Below the pieces are notes generated by a model that was not told where the DNA came from, searched no databases, and saw only the letters and a program-made list of their open reading frames with translations. Below are positions 44,528 to 57,838 of a stretch of DNA of 64,000 nucleotides, in pieces. The stretch's first letter is position 1, and each line of letters opens with the position of its first letter. This stretch comes from Mermis nigrescens (lineage: Eukaryota; Nematoda; Enoplea; Mermithida; Mermithidae), in assembly GCA_036768485.1 (NCBI GenBank), contig JAVLUZ010000411.1, positions 227,265-291,264 of the forward strand, read 5' to 3'. Made by a program: the position numbers and the translations under genes.

Positions 44528-45150
44528 CAGTACCACGATAGATGAAATCAAATTATATGAAGTTTCATCATACGAACAGCACAAAAATTATGCTCAGGTG
44601 AAGGAGAGGGTCAATGCGACCAGAGCAATGGTCTTCTGAGGGATATTTTTATTATTGTGCGATTTTGGCCCAAAAATGGCGAAAAATCGCTAAAATTTTC
44701 ATGTTTTTTCACGAGTCCAAATGGTTTAGAGTGGGGAGACGGACCCATCTTAGGTGGGGCGATGCCCCCATCTCCCTGTTACATGTATGGCTAATTGATT
44801 TCAAAGTGGTTCAAGCTTTCGCTACTTAAGAACATTGCTGTGCTGTGTACTTAAAATACGTTTGTTTTCAGAGCAAGTTACTTTGTGAGATATGTTTCAA
44901 AGAACTGATTTTTGTCAGGTATATCCGTCAAAGAATAGCTTTTTTCCATGCTCAGTCGAGTTAAATTCGGACATTTAGCAACAAGTCAATGATATCATGA
45001 AAAATAGCGACCACAACCTGGCATTTAACCGTAAATGATTTTGACCACTGTAACATGTTGACCGAAATTAACCAATTTTTGCCTCTTGTTTACCATACTG
45101 CACTCTCTTTGCCTAATTGCTACCTTCGATTATGTATACATACGATACCT

Positions 45151-45253
45151 ACTAGTTGGTATCCTACCAATTGACCTATACAACAAATTGTCTTCCTACG
45201 AATTGTCATCCTACCAGTTGTCCTCCTACGAATTGTTTTCCTACCAATTGTCC
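45151..45253 (-). repeat. Minisatellite, foldback pair I (right)
   Basis: Units TCCTACSAATTGTCC, the reverse complement of the array at 44,418-44,527, about 620 bp away. Confidence 0.88.
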
Positions 45254-45586
45254 GGATTCCCTGCTTCACGCAATGTGTTCATACTTCTGCAAATGGCTGC
45301 TTTGCTCATTTGTAGACAATTCATTTGCATTTGCATACACAATGGGTCGACTTGGCTCCTGATTTACATTCGCAAGAGCAATTGACCTTTTAATTTCTGG
45401 CGCGACAAAGAAATCAGGAAAAGATTTAAAAATATCAAATTTTGGTCTTTGCAGTCAAGCAGATGTATATAGTGAAAAGAGGCGAAAAATTTTAAATTTA
45501 GCGAATGCAATTGCGGTGCGACAAGTGCATTAAGCACAGATTGACTTAATGTACCGCACACTTTGCAGGCTGCTATGCCACAGCAG

Positions 45587-45875
45587 GAAGGTCCCGTCCA
45601 AGGTGACCCACATTCCCCGGCTGATCAACAGTCTTGGCTGACCGATAGTCCCAAGTCACCGACAGTTCCGGGTGGCCGACAAATGGTATAAAAGTAGATC
45701 TGTCAGTCAAAGGAATCCCAAGTGACCAAGGGCATCAATTGACCGACTGTTCCGAGTGGCCAACAGAACCGGGTGAAGGACATTTCTGGATGGCCGACTG
45801 AACCGGGTGGCCAAGTGTACTGGGTTGCCAACAATACCGAGTGACTGACCACTCAGGGTGGTCGACACATATGAA
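45587..45875 (+). repeat. Degenerate minisatellite, foldback pair II (left)
   Basis: Repeated CCGGGTGGCCGAC-type units of about 15 bp, with variations (TCCGAGTGGCCAACA, CCAAGTGACC). Partner at 47,572-47,750. Confidence 0.7.
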
Positions 45876-47571
45876 CACATAGATATTATATATGGATAGC
45901 TGGTCCGTATAAATGAAAGAAAACATTTTTTCTCGCATGGGTCCCCCAAAGTGTAAAATAAAAAACGTTTTGAAGAGCGTGCGTCTAAAACAGCTGCCAA
46001 CGCAGGTTTTTAGCGTGCTTTTAAGCTAATGCAAAATATTCTGACGCTTCAAGCCGGATTTGTTGATTCTGCATAGTTTTGTCTTCTAAACAGCTTTAAA
46101 AATAGTGAGATCAAAAAATTTCACATCAAAGTATCATTTTAATAAATTAGGCATTAAGATGTTGAATTCATTAAAGTGCAGTGTGCGTAGCGTTTTTGAA
46201 TTGTGAATTAAAAATCCAGACTCATTTGACTACACTGCATATGCGCGCAAAGTCTGGAATGTATGCATAAGCAATGAATAGCGTTTAGCTACCTTTGAAA
46301 TCAAAAATCCTTAAAATAAAACCTCATTTATATTTATGAAAGGGCGGATAGCTGATCCCTCATTTCTTGTGATAACAAACATTTGTTAGATGAGCGTAGT
46401 ACTGCGCTGCGCTGAATTGTTTCAAGTGAAAAACAAGGCGATTTCTGTTCACCTGTCTTATAAATACGATTAATGTAATTCAAATTTACTAACAGCAAAA
46501 GCCGTGCTCCAACCATTAGGGGCGGATTTCAGGGGCGGGGGGCGCCCCTTTTATTGGCCAAAAATAAAATATTTCGCGATATAAAAAATAGATATGCAAT
46601 TTTCAATGATTTTCGGCCGTCAGTCACCAACATTTCTCAAATCTTTCCGGCGTTGCGCGCCGGATAATACCTATTAATGACATTTATTCACTTTCTTGGC
46701 GATCTGAGAGCCATTTTTTCTCATGGAATCGGCTTAAAAGTATTTTCAATAGCAGAAACAGCTATTTTATCACAATTTTTTTCTTTTTTATTCAATAATT
46801 TCCGATATTTCGCGTCAAATGCTACAAATACAGGAAATCATGCAGTAAAACATGCTTCTAAAGTTCCATCCGCCTAAATTTCGCAATGTTTCCGGCGCTC
46901 CGCGCCAGACTTTCGCTGAATTTTATGTTTCATGACACAAAATTTCGAAATGTTTCGAAAAAATACAACGTCAAAAGCACACATGTATAGCATGGGAATT
47001 CTGGGGGTCGGCCCAAAAATTTTTTATAACGTGCCTTTTTTGGGCTAAAAAACGGTATGTGCAAGTCAAAAACACTTTTTTTGACGTTTCAGACAATGCT
47101 CGTTCTTTAAAGAACATAAAAACGTTGATAACAAATCAGAAAAATCTGAACAATTTCTAGTAAATTGAACAAAATATGGTCAAAAAATGTATGTATGGCG
47201 CGAAGTGCCGAAAATTTGATGTTTAAGCCACAAATGGGCTAAGAACGCTTGAAAAGGCTCACTTTTTTACACTTTTACCAACTTTTATCAAAAATCGATC
47301 ATTCTAGGAAAGGGGAAGTCACGCGGGGGGTCACTTGCCATCCTCGGGGGTCGAACCCCTCCACAAGAACACGTATGGTCAAAAAAGATTTTAAGTAAAA
47401 GTATAAAACGCACGCCGAAACAGGCTGATAAGTTGGACAATCAGCTCACCACATCGTTCTGTTAATTACACGCACCTAAAAGATCTCTATAACAGGAAGA
47501 AATTATAACACTTTTTCTGCCATTTAATTAGTGTGCCACTTGAACAACTTGAAGCTGTTGCCTATTTTGAA

Positions 47572-47750
47572 ACACTCGGTCAGTCGGGAATTCTTTGATT
47601 GAAAGATCTATTTTTAGCATTATTTGACAGTCACCTGGGACTGTCGGCCACCTGGGAACTTTTTGATTGACAGATCAATTTTTAAAACTATTTGTCTGCC
47701 ACCTGGGACTGTCGGTCACCCGGGACTGTCAGTAAGCTGGAATTATCTCT
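47572..47750 (-). repeat. Degenerate minisatellite, foldback pair II (right)
   Basis: Units such as CTGTCGGCCACCTGGGA, complementary to 45,587-45,875; another partial unit near 48,027. Confidence 0.7.
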
Positions 47751-48717
47751 CTCACGTGGGCGTTGGGGAGATCAGGGGTATGCACCCTCCCAGAAGGTTG
47801 AATACCCCGCACCCCCCAAAAGAAACATTCTACCCTGCCAGAATACAATTTTTGAATTTTTTTTGTTTTTTTCACAGTTTTTGAGCCAGTGGATAGTGCT
47901 CGATGAGAAACGTTGAAAAATGACGTTTTTTCGCCTTGCCATTATTTTTAAGACCAGTTTTGACGTTTGAAAATTGCCCGCCCCTTAATTTAGGTGCTGC
48001 CTATGTATGTATGCTGTTGATTAACCGGGACTGCCGATCAACGATAAGACAATTCAGCAGCATGCTTAGATTGGTTTGGCTTGGAATTTATGCGGCTACC
48101 GCTGAGTCAATTTTTCGCAACACTGCTCGCCGCATGAAATATAAATAAGGATTTAGTAAAGAAAACGAAGCGATTTTATTTAATTCAGATTGATGAGTTT
48201 TTTAAAGAATAAAGTTGTGCTTTTTACTTTTCAAAATGAAGCCATCATCTATAGGCTGCAGAACATACTTTGATTTTTGTGTTGCTTAGAGAAAGTCTAC
48301 TTTTCAGCAGATTCTTATAATTTTTTGCGCGCATGGTGACTTTTTTCTGGTCCTCTCCTTGTATGACTTTAATAATCCGCTATTACAACTATATTTGTCC
48401 GTTTTGTTCTATCAATTTTACTGGCTAGTGATACTATAACTAAAGTAAATGAATTATTGCTTAGATTTAAAAAACGTAACTAACCCTACTTTATTCCTTA
48501 GTTATGTTTATAAATTTGTCGTATTACCTCAGTTCTCGAACCATCTTCCAGCCTATATTTGCACTTATCGCGAAAAAAGGATTTTTAGACTCGAAATTCG
48601 GTCTAGAGTCCATTCCATTGAGTCTCACAGATCTAAGACTACGATATGTGCAAAGCCCCGCTGTCCCATACAAGGTCACCTTCAACCTATAGTCATTGCT
48701 ACAATTCCACAACTTAC

Positions 48718-49017
48718 GTGCATTGCTGGCGCAGACATTGCAGGCTTGAGGACACATGACGTGCGCTACGGTTTTCATGCGTAACTTGGTGCTATTGCAG
48801 CCGTTGTATTTCACCATCATGTCGCACTTAGTGTGAAAATTGTCGCAAGTTCTGACGGTGCCCGGGTCCTTCGGAGGATATCCATCGCAAAGGTGACAGG
48901 TCGAAGGGCAGGCTCTGGCTAAATGTATTCTAGGCAATCGCCAGGATTTGAGGTTGCACACCTCTTGCTTCAAACTAGCACATGTTAGTATATTATCCAA
49001 ACATTGAGGAGCGTTGC
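48718..49017 (-). CDS. Astacin gene, exon 6: two ShKT domains
   Basis: A 300-bp minus-strand exon between acceptor ATAACAG and the consensus donor C|GTAAGT. It begins with two bases that complete the codon left by exon 5. It encodes two six-cysteine ShKT modules. First: Cys in PQCLD, LTCAS, EVCNL, RACPSTC, HLC. Second: RTCDN, TKCDM, NGCNS, VMCPQAC, NVC. They are joined by a Pro/Gly linker (GYPPKDPG). ShKT tails follow the catalytic domain in many nematode and cnidarian astacins and probably mediate substrate or matrix binding. The donor implies at least one more exon, not found within the window to the left; the remaining MITE-rich flank or the Polinton may separate it. Confidence 0.82.
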
Positions 49018-50294
49018 CTGTTATGAATTTGTGAATACCATAATTGACTTTTCTAAATAAGTTCTTTAAGAAGAAAAGACAGCTCAATTGACTTTTGCAT
49101 GGCTAGAACACATACCGTAAGCATTCTGAACAATCGTTTATTGTAAAAAAACAAGCTAACTCAAAACATAAACTTGGCATAGGCGGCGTGATTTGAAATA
49201 TTACTGCAACGAAATCAGTGGCGAATCCAAAATTCACAGCGAACTTGGGTTGAAAACTTATACAGTTATGATAAGGTCGAAAGTATTCGGGAAAACCCAT
49301 CTATCAAGTGTAAATTATTAGTTCTTCGCCTTTTTCTGATGAACAAAAATTATTTCTGATGTAAACAGGCATAAAAACTTCGAAAAATTCTGAAAGTTTC
49401 ATATAAAAAACGGTAGATTAGTGCAAACATAAGCAAAAAAAGCTCGTATGGCGCCGCGAAAGCATAGAGACCCATTTAAAATGATGTAAAACGCAAAAAG
49501 TTTTATATTATTTCAAAATTCTAGGTAAAAACTGTATAAAATGTTACGTCATTTTTCAGAAAGAGAATGTATGAGCGAAGAATCTATCCTGATACGAGGC
49601 ACCGTAACAATTTGAAAAAATCATGACAGAAATGATTGAGGTCAATGCAAAGCGCGCTACAATTTTTTCGCGCCAACTTTTTCTAGGCGACAGGGGAGTG
49701 ACCCTACCCTTCCATTAATTCGCTCTTGAATGAAACTGAAATAGCTGGAACAAAGGAAAACAATTAGTCTTGACTATGCAAAAAATTATCAAGCATGAAA
49801 TTGATTTTTAGATATCCTATGTGCCTTGAAGCTATTGATAAGTACGTGCAAGTTGATTAATGGCGTATTATTTTTACTAGCAACGTCAAACTAAAATTAG
49901 TGTATCCTATAATATTCTTTCCTTACCCCTACCCAACACATAAATACGGTAGTCTTGTGAAATTTTTTAACTCTAGAAAGATTCCCCCCACTTTTCATAC
50001 CCTAAAATTCGATTTTCTGAAAAATTCGTATAAAAGCTGCAGTTCTGAGCGTTTTTAGCTATTTTCTCAAAAGTGTCAAACTTGCGGCTTCGATTGTTTA
50101 CATTATCTAAAGATGTTTACGTTTTTGTGTTTTACAGAGATTGAGCGTCGCCAGATACGTCAAAAATGTAGTTTTTTGATGCATATCTACCATTTTTAGA
50201 GCTGCAAAAAGGCCCTTTAGAAAATTATTTGGTTCACTCCCACCCCCTCCCCCGAATTTCTAAGCTGTTTATGCCTTCGCTAACCCTTTCGTAC
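49018..50294. other. Astacin intron 5
   Basis: AT-rich intron of about 1.3 kb; nothing else recognised. Confidence 0.6.
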
Positions 50295-50433
50295 TTTTTA
50301 TCGAGTCGCAATAGATGTGTTGCAATGTCTTCACGTCCTGCCGCGAAAGGTTTCTTGCCTGCCCCATGCGATTGAGATAATATGTTGCGTTGATAAGCGG
50401 CGTTATTGTATTCTTTTTAGTGTTGTTGGCGAA
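50295..50433 (-). CDS. Astacin gene, exon 5: end of catalytic domain
   Basis: Minus-strand exon of about 139 bp starting after TTTTGTCTACAG in phase 0. The peptide FANNTKKNTITPL then MGQARNLSRQDVKTLQHIYC is the classic C-terminal end of an astacin catalytic domain: the segment after the Met-turn, the G..LS..D motif and the last conserved Cys. The donor is taken as AAAAA|GTACGA at 50,295, whose phase fits exon 6; a few bases of uncertainty remain. Confidence 0.8.
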
Positions 50434-53370
50434 CTGTAGACAAAAGATAAAAGGGGAAAAATCAAAAGAAAAAATTTATCATATCACAATTTTAATGCAA
50501 ATTTAATTTCTTTAATTTTAGTCATAGATTCTATAATTCAAACTTTTAGTGTGGGGGATGAATAAATTTTGACACATGCCGTGCCGATTTCGGTAAATAT
50601 CCCACTTTAGAGGTGGATCTGTATCTTTCTAGCTCTCTTTTGCTATATTTAAGATTTAAAAAAAACATTTAAGAGCGCAAAATACAATGCATATGAAGAT
50701 CAGCCACGGTTGACCATAATCTTGCGGAGAGAGGTTTGCGAGGTGAGAGATTTTCATCATACATGGGCCGCAAAAAAATTATGCAGAAAATGTAATCGCC
50801 GATATTGCCAAAAATGTTACTGGAAATAGTATTCTGGAAAGGTTAACAGTAATTTGAGGGTTCAACTTCTGGAGGTAGTATATACCCTCTAGAACCGCCA
50901 TGCCCATGTGTGATTTTCATCCTTCTTCAGAATTAGCGACTTTAAAAATGCTATTTTAGGCGTCAGGCGTTTTTGCCATCTATTAGCTCAAAAGTATCAA
51001 ATTTTCGGCGCATCGTGCCACAAACTAATTTTTCGACCATGTTTTGTTTGATACAGTCGATTTATTAAATCTTTTGGAGTATAGATTGATGTTTCTATGT
51101 TCTAGAAAGGTAGAGCTTCGACAAGCACGTTACTTAAAAAAATTTTAGTCCCCCCGCAGAATTCCCATGCTTGGCATGCATGAAGCTGACCCTCTCTAAA
51201 CCAATTCATCTGTTCTTCTGTTCAAATAAAGCTCGAAGATGACTTTTCTGAATTTTTGCTGGTAGTAATTATTAGTTGAGGACACCAGAAGTCTTCGCAT
51301 TTGAAACCTCATAATTGAGAATTCCTCGCAAGAAAGTCAGGCCTCCAGGATTTCATTTTTAAATTTTTTCTCATCAAACAACTTTTAGGCAATTGATTTG
51401 GGTCTTGGAGAGAATAACGGAAAACTTCCTTTTCTCTCAATCAACAAATAATAAGAAAAATTCTTAATAAACAAGACTATTCTGACCTTTTGAACAATTC
51501 TTCGCCATCGCTTTTTAGCTTATCCATAATAGCTGCAGTAACGAAACTTTACATACAACTAGCATATGACTTCTTGTCTTTACACCTACAAAATATTTGA
51601 GTTTTGTTTTTCTACATTCATACCTAAAATTTGATTACTGTATGTTTTTTCGTCCAATTCTATTGGCAAAAGCTCATTAGCGTTTGTCATTATTAAGTAT
51701 GAGATGAATTTGATTAATGGCATGGTCAAATTTAGTAGGAAAAACGATGCTGCTGACGTAAAAACAAGATATTATATAATTGATTTCTCCCTGCTGTCAA
51801 AAAGTATTGTTTGTGTCTCCTGTCAATTAATTATTCATTGTTTCACTGTATTATATTTATATCCTCTTGATTTAACGATTTGCATAATGGCAAAATCCTG
51901 AATGATAGGAAGTCATCAATACGGAATAAGCGAGAAAGAAACAAAAAGACAATATAGAAAGAGAAAGAAGTAAGGAATAAGATGAATAAATAAATATGTA
52001 AATACATGAAGATAATAATAATAATAAATAAGTAGGTAAATAGAAGAAAGAAGACAGAGATAGAAGCGCAGCATGCGATTAGTAACGAAAAGACGTGCTA
52101 AATAGCGCAAATGTACCTAAAAACAATATTATGAGAGATTATATCTTTCACGAGGCGCAAAAGTGAAGCGTGAAGAAGTAGGCTGGATTATATTCAGAAA
52201 AAATACAAAGAAATCAAATTATTTGGCGATACCATCAGAGAGAAACTAGATTGCTATTATTTCGGGCCTTCAATCCTCTGACTGTACCGCAACCTCTAGA
52301 CGCACTCATCAACTAATTTTACAGTCCAAAATGTCAGGATAAAAAAATAAATTAAAAGCTTTACTCCAAAAATTATCTCATTAGAAAGAGCATCCAATTT
52401 TCTATCTATTTACACAAAAAAATTTAAACTATCCTGAAGCAGTAAAAATTTAAAAATCTTATTTTTTTGTAAAAACGCACTTTTTTATCACAGTAACTAA
52501 AATGGCAGCCATATTGAACTTTTTCTACTTATCCAAATCAGATCACCAAGTAGTCATTCAAAAATTATTTATTTACTCTTTTAAAAATACGCTTAATTGC
52601 TGAATAATCTAAAGCACTTAGACAGCTATACAGCTAAAAGTATTGTTTTCCCAATATGGCAGCCCCATCACACAAATTTGTATTGAACACCGGAACAACG
52701 AGCTAATCTTTGTTAACCGCATTTATTGCTTCAGAAAGCCCACCTAAAGACGCAGCTATTTTGCCACTATCGAGCTTTCTGTCTACAGTACAGGGTAAAT
52801 TGAAGCCTGGGCCAATTTTCGCTGTTTCTTCGATGTGACAAGCTACAGTATTTAGAAATTTTGTTTTTTCTCGATGGATTAGTGTCGCCTTAAAATTTCC
52901 TATCTAAAACACTTTCTTTTGTCTAGATTGGAGCCGCTGTTTCTGAGATTTGCTCATGGAACTTTAAAGGTATAGAATACTTTCTTAAGCGATCATCAAC
53001 CACTTTGTCTTTGAAGGCTTTCAGCAAGTTTATTACTATAGCATCGGACCTAAAAGTATATACTGCTGAAAACACTTGATTGATGATTCCGAAATGCATA
53101 TAATTATGTCATGTTACGGTTTGAATCAATTATAATAGGCCATCAAATAATAATTTTGCCGTTTGTAGTGGAAACGATGTGAATTGCATCACTCAACGTC
53201 CCCTACTTCGGTATTTCTGGATAATGCTGCACATGACATGAACTAGGCGGACGCGAGGAATCATTAAAAACATTTCTCGTTTTCTAATTAAGATAACTGC
53301 ATCCACATTTCAAATGAAACTTTTCTTTTACTATTCCTCATCTCCCCAGATTTTTCCTAATCATATATCC

Positions 53371-54137
53371 ACTAGCAAAGAAAAATGCTCCGATGGAACA
53401 AAAAAGATGAATATACTTGGAATTGTGGATTATTATGGATGTAAAAGGAGGGGACTGGGAAAAATCAACCTAAAGTCGGAAAATCTGCTAAAAATCACAC
53501 TTTCTCTAAGCAACGCAAAAAATCGATGTATATTCTGCGGCCAACAGATTAAAATAAATATTCAACCATAACAATGATTGAAACAGCAGCACGTTAGCTA
53601 TGCAGTAGCTATGGGAAATGATATTAAGTAAACTAACAGTCTTCCAAGCCAATTGAATGAAATAGCAAACATCGAAGACAATTGAAGACATGGTTGGTTA
53701 AAAACAGTAGGAAACACGTAAGTTGACTTGAAACAGTTTTAATGTAGATACACTAGCATGCCCGAAACGATTGTGTGCACTAATCAATCGGCTCCTGCTT
53801 TGCTTGCTATAATGCTCATAACAAAATAAAACAACTTTAAATGCAATACCTCTTAGTTTTCTATCAATCAGGTGCCAGCAATTTAAAAAAGTAACCTTGA
53901 TAGATTTCGTTTATACACTCTTATCTGAAACTTCGAACATTATTTAAAAAAGACACTTTTTTAGAGGCCGCAGAATATACATCGATTTTTTGCGTTGCTT
54001 AGAGAAAGTGTGATTTTTAGCAGATTTTCCGACTTTAGGTAGATTTTTCCTAGTCCCTTCCTTTTACATCCATAATAATCCACAATTCCAAGTATATTCA
54101 TCTTTTTTGTTCCATCGGAGCATTTTTCTTTGCTAGT
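53371..54137 (+). mobile_element. Complete MITE with about 172-bp inverted termini
   Basis: Reference copy of the family: ACTAGCAAAGAAAAATGC at the left and its inverted partner ending TTTTTCTTTGCTAGT at 54,137. The termini (53,371-53,542 and 53,966-54,137) are about 95% alike by eye. The CTAG at both tips suggests a CTAG or TA target duplication. The 420-bp centre resembles the centre of the arm copies (around 5,400-5,900), so it is a family-wide core, not random filler. No transposase. Confidence 0.85.
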
Positions 54138-54434
54138 ACACTACTTTTAATTAGCGTGATTTCAGTACATCAGTCAGTAAACACAATCAGTAACATGCCA
54201 CAATAATGACAACAGTCCAAGAACGCGGAAAACAATATTGTTCTTAACATCAGCATTATCCTTTTTAAACAAGACAACCTTATTGACACCATCCATTTTC
54301 AAATTAAAACTGCATTAAGTTATTTCTTCTTAATGTGCAGTTCACTTATAATCAAGCACAAAAATTTAACCAACGAATTCACATTGCAAATCCTCACTCA
54401 ATCAATACACAAGCACAATGTGTTGTGACTTTTG

Positions 54435-54513
54435 AAATTGAAAACACCCAATTTTCAATTTTCAAATTGAAAATTGGATCAATTTTCGAATTGAAAATTG
54501 GGTGTTTGAATTT
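54435..54513. repeat. Strong hairpin
   Basis: A stem formed by AACACCCAATTTTCAATTTT and its complement, with internal self-complementary AATTTTCAAATTGAAAATT, so several alternative folds exist. Confidence 0.75.
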
Positions 54514-57359
54514 GCGATGAAGAAAATAATCAAAATATAGTCACTTGGTTTATTTAAGCCGAGTAATAAAATAACGACCGTCCACCAATTCCAAACTAAA
54601 CGCAACTAATCTGATCACTATGAAAAAGTTTTGAAAAATGAGCTTGCTAAGCGAGAGTTGTAAACCAAGAGAAACTTAAAGTTAAAACCTACCATTAAAT
54701 TATGAGAGAATTATAAAAGATTTTAAACTTCAAGAAAATGGAAAAGGCGGGATGTTGGTGAATTAGAAGGCAAAGATTTTCGGCAAAAATTCAAAAACTT
54801 CACGCAAATATCAAATGTAAGGAACACTAACGCTTTGATTTGGTAGTAAAATAAATTTGTAGTATAGACTACATATTAACAACAAATGAATAGTGCAAAC
54901 TTTACACAACTACTAGGTGTAGAGAATACTAACAGTTTACGGCTTATTAATGTACATGATTACAATAAAGCTGTATATCTTTGTCGACTTCTGTGCACAG
55001 TAGTGTGATTGCTGGTTCATTTTAAACCACTTTTGTAGGCAATTTACATCAATTAAACGATAGCTCTCCATGTGCAAGATTTTGTGAAACATATTATAAA
55101 CACGGCTAAGAAAGATTTAACTTTAATGCAACCCATTTAAGACAAAATTACATCTCTTCAATGATCTAAGGACACTTGAACATAATTTTTAAATCACTTT
55201 AGATTACTTTTGAGGGTAAACAAACTCACTTAATTGATGTCTCACATATGAATCCTTGAAAATTTCTTGACTTCAGTTACAAAGTCTCTGCAAGTCTATC
55301 GAATTAGGGTTAACACGTAACGTAAACTTTACACAAACACATAGCGTAAAGAATATTTTAGTCGGATTCGTAATTTTGATATTGCTCCGATATTTCTTTC
55401 AATATTTATGGAAAAATGAGTCTCCATAATGTTTTAACGACAATAAACATTAGGTTTAAACCACTTTGAAATACTGCTGAGTGTAAGCAAGCGCGCCCAA
55501 TTGACGTTTATATTCCATTCCCTGTAAATTTTTATATCTCAGGAAAAAATTTCGATTTTTGCAATGCTCTAGAACAAAGGCTAACATGCAGTGTAAAAAA
55601 TTACTCGGATATTATGATCAACATTCATGAAAAAATTATGTCTCTACAATGGTCTGAGGACATATAAACAATGAATGTAAACTACTTTACATCACTGTTG
55701 GATGTAAACAAACGCGCCTACGTGACGTCTCACATTTGATCCTTTGAAAACTTCTAGGCTCCAAGAAAAAATTAGGTTTCAGGAATGCTCAAAAACGAAG
55801 ATAAATATATTTGTAGTGTAAACTTCATGTAAACACCTAGTGTAAAGAAGATTTTAGTCAGATTCGTAATTTTGATATTGTTCCGATATTACGATTAATA
55901 TTTATGAAAAAATTAAGTCTACATAATGTTCTATGGGCAAACTAACAATTGGTGTAAACTACTTTACAACACCGTAGAGTGTAAACATATGCGCCAGACT
56001 GGCATATCAAATTTGATTCCTGGTCCATTTCTAGACTTGATAAACGTGTCCCTGACTCGTAACCGGAGAAGCAGGCAGAAAAAACAAGACAGAAACGCAT
56101 TTAAAACTCCAAATTTTTGACTTTACACTCGCTAAATATTAATGTATAGACAATTTGCTTTGACATGCACCCGATATAAAGCACTTTATTTTTATTCTAT
56201 TAGACTTATCCCGACTTCTGGACGGAGAAAGTGGCGAACAAAAAACGCAACAAAAACGTATTTTCCATCATTTAGAACACTGTAAACTTTAAAATTCCGT
56301 ACCGAACTCCCCATTGAGTTTAAAGAAATTCGGTTTGGTACAATTTGTAGCTTTTAAATCGTAGTACATTCCTGTGTGCCAAAAGTCTGTTGCAAAAATT
56401 ATTTGGCATGATTTATCAATCAAACTTCGGAAAAAACGTGTTTTTTAGCCCATTTTTTACCTCTGATTTCGAACTTTACACCCCCATAAATAACTCAATA
56501 TTGCGTTTTTTTAAATGCGGTTTGCTGCGATGTTTAGCCCCTGTGAGGCACTTTATTAATGCTGTCTTCGATTTGCACTGACTCATAAGCGGAAAAATTT
56601 GGCAGAGAAATCTTAGTTAAATCCGTTTTTTTACACCATCCACTAGAGTGTAAACTTTAAACCCCAGGATCTAACTCACCATAGAGCATACAAGACTTTG
56701 CTTATATGCAGAATGTAGCCCTTGATCCGCTCTATATTTCTGTCAGAAAACATTTTAAAAACCTCATAACCGGAGTTAGTATCGGACATAGGAAGGTTGA
56801 AAACTCGACCAAAAAGTGCTTTTTCACCCCCAGATTTTCGCACTCTTTACACTGCCGTTCGATAAATAATGCGAATTTCAAAAAACAAAAAAAGTGACAT
56901 CTGTAGAATTCATCCCTCTATTATCCTATTCTGTTTAATCCTTCGAGTCATCAATACTCAGTTGTCCACATGCCGCAGTAAAAAGGTCCCAAAATTTATC
57001 CTATGTTATAACGTTACACAAAAACTTTACACCTTCTTTACACAGTCAATTTTGAGTTTCAAGAAAAACAAAAAAACACGGGCAGCGAATTTTTTATTAT
57101 CTTTCTTTTAAAAAAAACCGCACCTTCCAGAAGTGTCCCGTTATAGCTGTAGGGGGTGCCCAGGTGTTGGGGGTACCCAAGTATATTATAGGTACGCGCT
57201 AACGCGCTACCTATGATTATTGTAAAGATTCAGACACAATGTCATGAATACGATAATTAAAAAGAATCAAAAAGAAGATCATACATTTTTTATTCATTAT
57301 CCGTTTGCATATTAATTATTTATTTATTACAAATCACTTTAGAAATTATTTATTCATAC

Positions 57360-57566
57360 TGTTCGAGCGCCGTAGTGCATGATTGATTCGTAATCGTAAG
57401 GTATTTGGTCGATCAATCTGTTATATATTATTCTGAAATTATTCTTGTAATACTGTAATATGTTGCCGTTATCCACGACGATGTATTGATCCCTATCTGG
57501 CCTCGATTGAGTGTGACCAAAGCCGAGCGAATGAAGTACTTCGTGCATGATATTGCCGGATGGATT
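57360..57566 (-). CDS. Astacin gene, exon 4: zinc-binding site and Met-turn
   Basis: A minus-strand exon of 207 bp, phase 0 at both ends (acceptor ATTAATCTAG, donor ACA|GTATGA). It carries the zinc signature HEVLHSLGFGHTQSRPDRD: three His ligands, the catalytic Glu and the Arg-Pro-Asp-Arg-Asp run. The Tyr that follows, an NF region, and YDYESIMHYG with the Met-turn and the zinc-associated Tyr complete the core. All catalytic residues of an active astacin are present. Joining to exon 3 gives the expected 'YC-K-NPSGNIMHE' order of the family. Confidence 0.93.
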
Positions 57567-57838
57567 CTAGATTAATTCAGAAACTCTCAGAATCTTACGG
57601 TAATAAGCATGAAAGCATGCAAATTTGAAAATTTTAAATGAATTTTGAAAGATTCGAACGGATTTTTTAAAATGTTCTTTGACTCTTATAAATTTTTTTG
57701 ATTTGCATCTGACAAAAAGACTGAGAAGACTATTTTAAAAATTAAGGAAATGTTAGGTCATTTCGTTTCAGTAGTCTTAGTTCCCTCAAATTGATGTACT
57801 TATTAAGAAACGTAAAATTTGGTAATATTGATTCAAAC

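Larger units (their letters stand above)
43093..48717. other. Gene-poor flank with foldback and MITE sequence
   Basis: No coding gene supported. About 43,555-43,635 and 48,250-48,435 are single ends of the TAGCAAAG MITE family facing each other; they may be the ends of one disrupted insertion. About 44,040-44,200, 46,980-47,040 and 47,740-48,010 are G-rich family fragments, and 46,600-47,000 resembles 13,020-13,900. Two inverted minisatellite pairs are listed separately. Confidence 0.4.
50434..57359. other. Astacin intron 4 (6.9 kb), filled with mobile and repeat DNA
   Basis: Holds G-rich family fragments (50,760-50,930 and 51,120-51,200), a complete MITE (53,371-54,137), a hairpin (54,435-54,513) and a long block of the TTTACAC/GTGTAAA-type repeat (about 54,830-57,200). 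No exon or nested gene recognised. Confidence 0.6.
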
